Source of the DNA: Azorinus chamasolen
Taxonomy: Eukaryota > Mollusca > Bivalvia > Cardiida > Solecurtidae
Assembly: GCA_963576725.1 (NCBI GenBank)
Contig: OY755240.1
Coordinates: 13,508,378 to 13,572,377, forward strand
Reading direction: 5' to 3'
DNA length: 64,000 bases
The translations under genes and the position numbers were made by a program. Below the pieces are notes generated by a model, which was not told where the DNA came from, did no database searches, and saw only the letters and a program-made list of their open reading frames with translations. Positions 21,040 to 31,400 of the stretch are shown here, one piece after another (positions within the stretch are counted from its first letter, which is position 1; each line of letters starts with the position of its first letter).

Positions 21040-21285
21040 TTAACCCTTTCCTCCATGAATATTCATGTAAGAAACAATGAATAGATTATGTTTTGTTTTG
21101 TTTTTGCATGTGAATAAGAGAATGTATGACCATGGCATAAACTGTAGACTAAGAATCAGAGCTATAAACTCTATAAGCAAACAGAGTAGACCCCTGTCAG
21201 ATGGCCCCTACAGGAGCTGTCTGATCTGGGTCTATTTTGTTTGCAAAGGAATTTAAAGATGAATCTGTGGAGTTAAGGGTTGAAA
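21040..21285. mobile_element. TTAA-type MITE, family H
   Basis: TTAACCCTTTCCTCCATGAA to GTGGAGTTAAGGGTT. The hairpin AGTAGACCCCTGTCAG...CTGATCTGGGTCTA carries the usual T/T mismatch. Confidence 0.65.
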
Positions 21286-21654
21286 TATAAAGTTAAGAAT
21301 TTTTTGTTTTAAAATACTTTTTTTTGCTAAAAGCCAACTCATACATTAGACAATATTACTTAAAGATATGAATACACATTGAAGTACAGCAAAAAGTTAG
21401 GAATTAACAAGCAAAGCACAACATTATATCTATAAAGACATTAGCAGTTATTTAATCCTTTACTCCATGAATATTTATGTAACAGATTATGATGTCATGA
21501 ATATTAATTAGCTGATATTTTATGGTTGTATAATTATTATGATCACAAACAATGTTGGACATGGCAGAAACTATAGAATTTGATCTATAGGCAAACATGA
21601 TCAGACATCTCCTACAGGAGCCACCTGGTCGGGTCTACTCTGCGTCTAAATGTG

Positions 21655-21896
21655 TTAACCCTTTCCCTGTTCTATGTTTATTTCAAATTTCAATACCTAA
21701 TGGTTACAAAATAGTTATAAAGAAATATGCAAACTGGAACATTGTAGACATTTTAGAAAGCAAAGAAACATATTTATCAAATTCTGTTAGCAAACAGAGC
21801 AGACCCTGATCAGACGGCTCCTCTAGGAGCCGTCTGATCTGGGTCAACTCTGTTTGCAAATGTGTGAAAACACGTTTATATGAAGGAAAGGGTTAA
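21655..21896. mobile_element. TTAA-type MITE, family D
   Basis: TTAACCCTTTCCCTGTTCTA to GAAGGAAAGGGTTAA. An intact GACGGCTCCTCTAGGAGCCG core with a T/T stem mismatch. Confidence 0.85.
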
Positions 21897-22964
21897 ATGG
21901 CATATCTATAGAGTAAAGTGTTAAACTTCAGAGACCTGTGGTTTGCAGTTAAATGAAACAATCAAAGTGAAAATTTATCAGTGAGTGGACTTACGTGATG
22001 CAATATTTCAAACTGATATTAAACATATTTGCAAACCTGGACAATATTACATTGAAAAAACCATATTACCCCTAATAAATGCTCCGGGGGACATTACAGT
22101 TTTTTTTAAAAAACTTCTATCATTTTGCACACAGATGGTTGCTTAATGCAGAGTGAAAACATTGTAGAAAACTCCCCAAGGAGCTCTCTGCATTGAAACC
22201 AGAATATGTCTGCATTAAGCTACCACCTGTATTTTCAAAAAATGTATATTTCTTTATCTATTGTTATATAGGGTTTTAATTGTTTAATGGATTGATGGAT
22301 CATTAGTTTTTCCCCAGATATAAGGGGCATTTTTTACAGTGTGTGTGTGTATGGAGGGTCATTTATTAGGGAGAATATGGTAGTGAAATTTTGATGGTCG
22401 ACTGATTTTTATCGCTGTTCAAAGCATATGCAGAATCACACAGTATGGAATCTAAAGAGCTTTAGCAAATCTGTTTCACATTTTGTTCTTGGGCAAATGG
22501 TTTGATTGAGATGAGACACCCAGTCATGTGATACCTCAAGAGAACCCAAAGCCCAGGGCTGCAAGATATAACAAAATGTATTACTTCTCAGTCAAGCCCT
22601 GTCTCGAGGTAATTCTAATGAGTTGCAGTGAGATAGAGTTTGGCAGAGAAATTCATAAAATGTTTTCTAAATATGCTTTTTTATGTGCAGCTGTGAAAGC
22701 TTTTGATATCACATTGTTGAAATGAAATGAAAGTAAAATCAACTGAGATCATCCAATAAGTTTGCAATTACACATAAATCAGGAATATGAAGGTAGTTTA
22801 ATAGTTTGGCAAGAAAGCTCTTGAAAATTATTCTGTGATAATAGCCAATGTTGTTACGTGGGGGATTTTGATTTCTAAGGTTTTTCATATTTTACGTAAT
22901 TTCTAGTGATTTTTTTTAATTATTAGTATATACAAGTAATAACATTCTGTATGGATCCATTTTT
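21897..22964. other. Low-copy intergenic DNA
   Basis: Contains a variant b half-hairpin at 22128-22230 (AGATGGTTGCTTAATGCAGA...) and otherwise nothing recognised. The small open frame at 22528-22725 lacks any domain signal. Confidence 0.4.
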
Positions 22965-23263
22965 GTGTCACCTGCCGAGAGGCAGTGTGTCACTTAGGGG
23001 TCACTTTTCTGTCATCTATCTGTCCCTCTGTCTGTCCATCTGACTGTCTGTCTGTCTGTCCATCACACTTACTTTTTATGGCTGTCATTTCTAAACTAAT
23101 CATTATATAGCTTTCAAATTTCACATATGTCTTCCTCTCATTGAATTGGGGACCATTGATGTAACTAAGGCCCATCACTCTGCATGCAGTAATTTTTTCA
23201 TATTAACAGTTTTTGTGTCAGCTGCGAGCAGGTGACACATGTGTTCCTCCGAACACTCTTGTA
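22965..23263. mobile_element. Element with TGTCACCTGC/GCAGGTGACA ends
   Basis: GTGTCACCTGCCGAGAGGCA at the left and GCGAGCAGGTGACACATGTG, then TCCGAACACTCTTGT, at the right. A (TCTGTCTG)n tract and CTGTCATTTCTAAACTAATC lie inside. A fragmentary relative is at 25800-26157. Confidence 0.7.
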
Positions 23264-23454
23264 TTGTATCTGACAGTATTACATATAGTGTGTTGAAATA
23301 TCAGTATGGGTTTATTTCCAGAGTCGAGTGCAAGATTGTTGTAAGAACAGTCTTTGGGGGTGATGTTGTGATGACATTTGCAAATGGTTTAGTTTCAGAT
23401 GAGGTGCCAAATAACTCGGCATCTCTTCCTTTTTGACACTCAGATTGTGTGGTT

Positions 23455-23756
23455 TTAGACCATTCCCTCATAGGCTATTTTTAGACCTAACCTCATTGAA
23501 TAAATCTATCAGATAGGAGCATTTACTACAAAAAAGGAAAATGTTTAGAATTGTGTAGTTTAGAAACCATTGTGATAAATAGAGCATTTGCTCCTATGAA
23601 GCAAATGCTCTATTTATCACAATGGTTTCAAAAAGCGTAAAAAAGGCATCAATGTGGGGAAATGGGTTAAAAATTTGAGGGAATGGGTTAAAAATGTGAG
23701 GAAATGGGTTAAAAATTTGAGGGAATGGGTTAAAAATGTGAGGAAATGGGTTAAAA
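23455..23756. mobile_element. Family A MITE with a tandemly amplified right end
   Basis: The core palindrome is at 23568-23630. The terminal GGGAATGGGTTAA is then repeated with a 21-bp period: TTAA falls at 23667, 23688, 23709, 23730 and 23751, alternating GAGGGAATGG and GAGGAAATGG. Confidence 0.85.
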
Positions 23757-23793
23757 AAGGTTACAGGCAAACATTGTGGTTGAAGACTACGAC

Positions 23794-24046
23794 TTAACCT
23801 TTTACTGCATGCATATTCATGACAGACTCCGCCCACTATGAATATTAATAAGCTAATTATTTGATGTTGTTATATAAGTCAAGGGAATACATAGCTATAC
23901 CAAATAATATAGAATAAGATCGAAGATATTCCATAAGCAGTCAGAGCAGACCCTGTTCAAATGGCTTCTCCTACAGGAGCCGTCTGATCTGGGTCTACTC
24001 TGTTTGCATAGTTTTCAAAATGCGTCTCTATGGAGTAAAGGTTTAA
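23794..24046. mobile_element. TTAA-type MITE, family H
   Basis: TTAACCTTTTACTGCATGCA to TATGGAGTAAAGGTTTAA, with a CAGACCCTGTTC...CTGATCTGGGTCTA stem. Confidence 0.65.
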
Positions 24047-24289
24047 AGTCATACCTTTTTCTGCTCACTATCACAAATGTTGACTTTGTATGTTTTCATC
24101 TGTGATGTTTTTGCTTCATTTCTTCAGATAATGCTTGTCCTCCTATATCATTTTTCATAGATTTTTCATAGATTTATTAGAGAGCTTTTAGACTCTGTTC
24201 AGTGTTAGGTTGTACAGTCAGCACTGTAACTTATGTAATACTTTTAACCCTTTGAATGATTAATATTTTACAGTAGAGTTGATTCAGTA

Positions 24290-24750
24290 TTAACCCATTA
24301 CTCCATAAATACGCCTTTCTACGCTTTTGCAAACTGAGTAGACCCAGATCAGATGGCTCCATCTGAACAGGATCTGCTCTATTTGCTTATGGAATGATAT
24401 GGATCCGATTCTACAGCTTTTTCTTTGGAGAAGGTTTATGTTTAACACTTTTACAGCCAAAGTCACATAAATGCACCACGACAAATAGTGCAGTCCCAAG
24501 GCGGCGTCTGGTCAGGGACTTCACTTTTTGTCTCATTCTCTATTTCTATATATGTGCTTTATTCTTTTGAAATTTGCATTGATTTATCTCATTTCCTTAT
24601 TGTACTGAATAATTTAACAAAATTTGGATTGCAGGCGACAATAAGAAATTTGGTGCCGAAATGGTTAAATATGCCATTTTAAAAATTAATCTAATTAATA
24701 TTTGTGATGTTATCATTTCCTTCATGAATATTCATGGAGTAAAGGGTTAG
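24290..24750. mobile_element. Family H MITE with a family F MITE nested in it
   Basis: H termini TTAACCCATTACTCCATAAA and TCATGGAGTAAAGGGTTAG enclose a full family F element at 24442-24668 (TTAACACTTTTACAGCC to GGTGCCGAAATGGTTAA). Removing F leaves ~234 bp, the usual H length. Confidence 0.7.
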
Positions 24751-24834
24751 ATTATACAGAATTTGGATTTTTCCTAGGGGGTTTAGAGTGATTAGAGTCA
24801 TTTATTAGCAAAAAAGGAAACATTTAGAATTGTG

Positions 24835-25042
24835 TACAGTAAAACCTCTCTATAACGGCCACTAAATTGTGTTAATTAGTTGGTATTTAGGGCAGGTGGC
24901 AGCTTAAAACAAGGTGAAAGTAAAACAGAATGCTCCTATAGGAGCGTTCTGTTTTACTTTCACCTTGCTTTAAGCAGCCCCCTGCCTTTAACACAAAATA
25001 CTTGATGTAATTTAGTGGCCATTATAGAGAGGTTTTACTGTA
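24835..25042. mobile_element. Family B MITE inserted in a family A MITE
   Basis: TA-CAGTAAAACCTCTC to GAGAGGTTTTACTG-TA. On its left is TTTAGAATTGTG and on its right TTTTTGAAACAATTGTGATA, the contiguous left arm of family A once one TA is removed. The A core follows at 25062-25108. Confidence 0.85.
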
Positions 25043-25499
25043 TTTTTGAAACAATTGTGATAAATAGAGCATATGCTCCTATGGAGCAAATGCTCTATTT
25101 ATTTCAATAGTTCAAAAAGTGACTATTACAGAGGCATCAATAGGTGTCAGTATAAGGGAGTAGTATACAGTGCAGACCCTGTCTGGTTCTACACCATGTG
25201 GAAATGACAGTTATTTTGTATCCCTCATTCAAAGGGTTAATAATATATTTTGCACTTTTCATATCAAAACTTACATTCAGCCGATTTATCCATGATATAA
25301 AACTGTATTAAATGTATTTGTAATATTTTGTTGATAATGTACATATATAAACAGATGATTAAAGTTTTTAATGACAACAGTTTAATCTTGTTCTGTTTAA
25401 TTATCAATTGAACAAACTTCCCAGCCTGCCTTTAACCCTTTAACTTATAGAATACCTTTAAGTGCCTTGCAAACAGAATACACTATATCAGATGACTGC

Positions 25500-26500
25500 C
25501 ATAAAACTTCATATTTGACTCATAGCACCATGTTCAGGTCCTCTACAAAAGTTATACAAATTATGGCCCCTCCCCAGGGGTGGTCAGTTTTCAAAAGAAA
25601 CATAAAAAGTGAAAACTTTGAAAATCTTCTCCTCTGAAACTGGAAGGTTCTCAGCTTTCATATTTGGCACATAGCATCATGTTCAGGTCCTCTACAAAAT
25701 TTATATAAATTATGCCCCTGGGGTCAAAATTGGCCCGCCAATTCAATAGAAACATAGTGAAAACTATGAAAATCCTCTCCTCTGAAACTGGAAGGTATTT
25801 GCATTGTGACTCTAATCATTAGAGATTTCAAATGTGTCTTCCTCTCATTAAGGACCATTGATGTAACTAAAGTCCATCACACTGCATGCAATACTTTTTG
25901 AGTTATTCCCCTTTGTTCAGATTTTCGTCACACTTTCTTTTTGTGGCTGTCATTTCTAAACTAATCATTATAGAGCTTTCAAATTTCACATGTGTCTTAC
26001 TCTTATTGAGGACCATTGATGTAACTAATGTCCATCACTCTGCATGCAATTCTTTTTGAGTTATTCCCCTTTGTTCTGATTTTCGCACTCAGCATATTTA
26101 CAGTTTTTGTGTCAGTTGCGTGCAGGTGACACATGTGTTCCTCCGAACACTCTTGTCCTTATATGTCTGTATAGAAAACATAGCAAAATCTTCAAATCTC
26201 CTCTTCTCCAAAACCAATGGTCTGATTTCAGAATAATGTGATGGGAATAATCAATAGGTAACCCCCTACCAAAATAGCTAAAATGGTATGGATCCATGTG
26301 GAACTCTTGTTGCCATGGCAAACCAAAGGATTTTTTTTTTAATCTCTTCTTCTAAACAAAACCAACCCTCTACCAAAAATAGTGAAACAGTGACAATAAA
26401 AAACATGGCTGTTTGGGGTGAGGGACCCGTTTTCTTTATATGTCTGTATAGAAATCATAACAAACCAGTTGAGCTATAAAGGGCCATGATGACCCTCTTG
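25500..26500. repeat. Mosaic of fragments of larger non-autonomous elements
   Basis: 25500-25790 is an AGCTCACC-type interior (CTCTGAAACTGGAAGG units). 25800-26157 belongs to the TGTCACCTGC element. 26158-26500 ends GAGCTATAAAGGGCCATGAT, GACCCTCTTGTT and carries TATATGTCTGTATAGAAA twice. Confidence 0.6.
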
Positions 26501-26765
26501 TTTACATATGTAATTTCTTTAATAGTGCATGCATATTTTATCTTTCTGTTTGTTTGCAATTTACAAGCAGTTATTTTACATTTTTCAAAGGGAATCCAGC
26601 CTTGAAACATGGGTATAAGTAGCCTGCACCTACACAGAAGTTTTGCATATCTAGTCCAACTATTCAAAGAATAGTAGAGCTATCCTACTTGCCCCAGCGT
26701 AGGTGTCCGCGTCCGTGTCACACGTCTTCCTGAATTAAAGTCTGGTTTAGAAGAGTTTCACTGAA

Positions 26766-27075
26766 TGCATCCAATGTTATTTGTTGATTTCACACTATTG
26801 AGACTGTAGTATGTTATTTGTTGATTTCACACGATTCAGGTTGTAGTATGTTACTTGTTGATGTCACACTATTGAGGCTGTAGTATGTTATGTTGATGTC
26901 ACGCTATTGAGGCTGTAGCTGTAGTATGTTATTTGTTGATGTCACACTATTGAGGCTGTAGTAGGTTAGTTGTTGATGTCACACTATTGAGGCTGTAGTA
27001 TGTTATTTGTTGATGTCACACTATTGAGGCTGTAGTATGTTATTTGTTGATTTCAAACTATTGAGGCTGTAGTAT
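26766..27075 (+). repeat. 37-bp minisatellite
   Basis: About eight units of TATTGAGGCTGTAGTATGTT plus ATTTGTTGATGTCACAC, with some shortened units near 26885 and 26915. Confidence 0.85.
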
Positions 27076-27533
27076 TCAGGGCTGATATATTAGCTGCCAA
27101 TGTGGTGTTGAAGTTTGACACTACATTACTGCCTTGAGAGAAATCCTGATATAAGAGACCTGCAATGGAAACATCAAATGTAAAGTTTGAAATATACCTT
27201 GGACAAGTTCCTCCTATATTCTTATTTGTCATTCAATTATTGTCTTATAGGTAAATTGATCTGGAGATGCAAGTCTTATTTCTAGTAATTTGTAGGGATT
27301 TGTGGAAGAAATATGAAATGTTTATTTATCTCCTCCTATCCATTCCCCCCACCCCCTGACCCCCACTTATCTTGAGCTCTTCTTTTGTATTTATACAAAG
27401 CCTTTTCACAAAGCCTGTGCAGTTAGAGTAGACCTAGATCAGATAGCTCATTCAGGAGCAGTTTGATCAGAGTCTGTTCTGTTTGGTTATGGAATAATAC
27501 GTTTCTACAAAAGTATATAATCCTGTACTCATA

Positions 27534-27742
27534 TACAGTAAACCCCCTCTAATGTGACCACCAAAAAGGGACATATTTCACAGTGGCAAAGGCAGGTGGT
27601 AGCTTAATGCAGGACGAAAGTTATGCAGAAAGCTCCTATAGGAGCTTTCTGCATAACTTTCGTCCTGAATTAAGCAACCACCTGCTTATTCAGACAGCCA
27701 TGTTTGTTCATTAAGTGGTCGCATTAGACGGTTTATACTGTA
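27534..27742. mobile_element. TA-type MITE, variant b
   Basis: TACAGTAAACCCCCTCTAAT to ACGGTTTATACTGTA. The core, GAAAGCTCCTATAGGAGCTT, lies in a ~90-bp hairpin with an A/A mismatch in GGTGGTAGCTT. Confidence 0.8.
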
Positions 27743-27889
27743 CATATACAATTATAAAAACTCTGTGTTTGCATTCATATATACCATTATAAAAACTCCG
27801 TTTGCATTCATTCATATTATATCATTTCTTACATAGATATTCATGAGGTAAAGTGTTGAGTAGAAACAGATGGAGAAAACTGATCATGT

Positions 27890-27895
27890 TTTATT
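27890..27895 (-). promoter_or_regulatory. Possible poly(A) signal of the CNT gene
   Basis: AATAAA on the minus strand, 18 bases after the stop of the open exon 9 frame. The region is AT-rich, so a chance match is possible. Confidence 0.3.
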
Positions 27896-27913
27896 ATAAA
27901 ATATTCATATCAC

Positions 27914-28474
27914 CTACATATATATATGCATACCAGCTACACATGCTGTCATGTGGCTTGCAATATTCATACCAGCTACACATGCTGTCATGTGGCTTGC
28001 ACTATTCATACCAGCTACACATACGATCATGGCCTCTGTGGCCAAGTGGTTATGGTCTTTGATCGAGGCCTGGGTATTTGCCTTTTTCATTGAGGAAGCC
28101 TTCCGACTGGCTTGCGGTAAGTCTGTGGTTCTTTTGTATATGAAAAAAAATGTTTCTTGCACAGAAAAATATGTGGTGTTTTTCTTCCACCTGAAAATAG
28201 CTGGGAGTCGCGATGTGACTGAAATACTGTTAAGTGACTTAAAACTCCAATACAAACTAATACATTCTATCATGAAGCATAAAATATTCATACCAGCTAC
28301 ACATGCCGTCATGAAGCATGCGATATTTCCATTGATCATGGCCCTCAGACACAGTTTTGCGAAATCCGAACGTCTCTCTGGGGCATTGGAGCTCAACGCT
28401 CCCAAGTTGATGCCTAAAGCGGCAATACTCCCAAAGCCACACAATATGTATGTGGCTAGTACAGCAGATTTATC
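27914..28474 (-). CDS. CNT exon 9, probably terminal
   Basis: The acceptor is CTAAATTTACAG. 61 codons cover DKSAVLATYILCGFGSIAAL, GALSSNAPERRSDFAK and MTACVAG, matching the CNT C-terminal core. The frame then stays open for another 125 codons, through the antisense of a SINE and three repeats of the exon's own end, to TAG at 27914-27916. Alternatively the exon is spliced at CTG|GTATGA (end at 28294) to a last exon that I could not find. AATAAA 18 bases past the stop favours the terminal reading, weakly. Confidence 0.75.
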   Translation of the reverse strand, partial: DKSAVLATYILCGFGSIAALGINLGALSSNAPERRSDFAKLCLRAMINGNIACFMTACVAGMNILCFMIECISLYWSFKSLNSISVTSRLPAIFRWKKNTTYFSVQETFFFIYKRTTDLPQASRKASSMKKANTQASIKDHNHLATEAMIVCVAGMNSASHMTACVAGMNIASHMTACVAGMHIYM

Positions 28475-31400
28475 CTGTAAATTTAGAATTATGTTTGTCT
28501 GTAGTAATTGTAGCTAGACTGGGTTAATGTTTTTCATATTAGGATTAACCATTAATCAGATTTGACGAATACACTAAACCCGTAATAGTTTGAATGTGAA
28601 GTAATTAATAATTGAAATCGTTTACAGCAGGTGGCTGCTTAATTGCAGGATGGGAGGTGCTTTCTTGCATGACTTTCACGCAACTGGTTTTAACCTATTC
28701 CCCACATTGACGCATTTTGACACTTTTGTAAAAGTCATGTTTTTAAACAATTGTGATAAATTTTGCATAAAACATAGATAGTATGCTTATAGCAAGCATG
28801 ATAAAGAATACAATACAGTGATATATGAACATGTTAATAGACAACAGGAGCAACTGCTCTGTTAATCACAATAATAATTGTTTCCCCCATTTTCTAGTAA
28901 ATGCTCCTTTTCAGTAGATTTACTCAAGTAAGTTAGATCTTAAAATAGCCCGTGAGGTTATGGGTTAAAGCCGTGTTTTACAGTACAGTAAAACCTCTCT
29001 ATAACGGCCCTTAATTTACATCAGATATTTTTGTTAAAGGCAGGTGTCTGCTTAAAGCAAGGTGGAAGTAAAACAGAACGCTTCTATACAGTGCTCCCTC
29101 TCTACAACGACACCCTTTGGGATACGAAGATTGTATGTGTTGTTCAGAGGGAGTTGTTATAGGGAGGGAAAATCAAACATAATTAGCTTGTTTGCAGATC
29201 CCCAGATAAGGTGTATTTCGAGAACTAAAACCGTTATGCCTCAATCAAACCCTATGTTGTGACCACTCTTTAGAATCGTCACTTTGTGGCGATTCTAAAG
29301 AGTGGTCACAACATAGGGTTTGATGGAGGCATAAAGAAAATATGATGGAAAAAGTTGTTAATGGAGCCCTGTTGTTTCGGAAACAGTGACATGCGTTGTT
29401 GTAAGGAGGGAATCGTTATTGAGAAGGCCGTTGTAGGGAGGGAGCACTGTAGCAGCGTTCTGTTTTTCTTTCACCTTGCCTTAAGCAGCCATCTGCTCTT
29501 AAACACCAACTAATTAACATAATTTAGTGGCCGTTATAGAGAGGTTTTACTGTATACGGTTAGCCTGTACTGAAGATTGAATATTGTCAGGTATTTTAAA
29601 TCAATGAGCAAAATACAGTAGTGATGACTGATAACAGACAAAGCTTTTGTAAATAACTACTTTGTTTCAAATGTATATCACTTAATGCACACTCTCACTG
29701 GATCGGCTAAATTATAAAGAGCAGTTTATGAATTTGTCTGCTCTTTCTGAATTAAGTCCAAAATTAAATCTTTTTAATAAATATTCCCATAACCCAATTA
29801 TTTTTTTGTATCGGAAATTGAGTGAAGATTAATAATATATGTAAATATTTCGAAGAAAACGTCCATGTAATGTGTATTACAAGAAGTAAATTTTTAAAAT
29901 AGGAGATCCTTCGAATAGAGAAAATTGCAGACTCTGCCTTAAGTGCTTCATTAGCAGTTCATTAACACTGCTTACACCCATAGCAACGGCCTAAGCGGTA
30001 TTTTTCATTTATCTAAAATCATTGAAACTAATGATCCCGAAAGACCAGAAAATTTAGCAACACTGAGAATAAAATACGGGACGGCTTTTTACGACCGCGA
30101 CACAAGCACTTAACATCTGCTGTTGTGAAGTACATGAATTTTGAAAATATTGACCTACACTAATTTCGCCAGCCTTTATTAGCGCACCAAGGTCTGCATA
30201 GGACAAGAATTCATTGATGACTATCTTCTTGCCAATTAGGGCTCCAACAACCTTGGCCTCTGACCAGGGCACACCCATTGCTGCCGCCAGTGGCATGAAC
30301 ACATACGAACAGATCAGCTGAAATCGAATACAGTAAAACATTGCTAATCTGAACACACAGATAAATATCATTATCAGTTTTAAGACAGGCGACAGCATAA
30401 TACAGGATGAAAATCGTACAGAAAACTCCTCTCTGTGACAAACCAATATCTGCGTGGTATTGAGTCTACTGACCCGTATCAGACATACAAACCAATACTG
30501 CACTGTATTGAGTCTATTGACCCGTATCAGACATACAAACCAATACTGCACTGTATTGAGTCTATTGACCCGTATCAGACATACAAACCAATACTGCACT
30601 GTATTAGAAATGTTATGAACCCTTTATATTGCAACGCACTGCATGTTTGGTTATTGACACTTTTACAGTCGGTAGCTACGCTTCCCTCTTTGCTTGCGCG
30701 ATGGCAGGCCGAGGGTAGTACTCTATGATGTACTCTTAAACTCAAATACGGGATGAGCTTATCAGACTCATGTATTACTTTTGCCCTGTCGTGCCCTAAA
30801 CGGCTTCCCTGCAGGTGCTCTGACTTCAGCAAAGCCATTGAGTACATATTTGACGGATTTTCACAGTTATTATGCTATGTTTTACATATTGTCATGTGTT
30901 TACCGTCTTCTATGTTGTGGGTAAGACTGGCGGGGATACATTTATTTACACTATTTGTAAAGCTTTGGTGACTTTGAGAGAAGTGTGAGGTTAGGACGTC
31001 CGTAAACCGGTTTAAACCCCCAGTGGTGATTTTGTTACTGACCGTGCCAAGGCGGTACTCTCTTTGTCGCCCTTGCTTTTGTTTGTCTTGTGTCTTTGTA
31101 CTTGTGATTTTGTTCATGTGTGGAATGTTTATCTCTAGTCCTTGTGTGTTTGTTGGTTAGTTCTGTGTTCTTCTCGTGTATGTGCGTGTGTTTGTGTTTG
31201 GTTGCGTCTTGTATGAGGCTTTTCCTGCTCGACTTTACTACTTTTTCAACTGTAAAATCATATCAATATTGTATCATAAGCAAACAGAGCAGGCCCTCAT
31301 CAGACGGTCCCTACAGCAAAGGCATACAAGGGAATATTTATGGACTAAATGATTCAAAGGTTAATTAAATTAATTTACATATTTCTCTTTAAATCATGAT

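Noticed and set aside
30318..30599. N-terminal extension of CNT exon 8 as one long coding frame
   Set aside because: The upstream part is a 48-bp tandem repeat and intron. The conserved sequence starts exactly after the CGATTTCAG acceptor at 30318.
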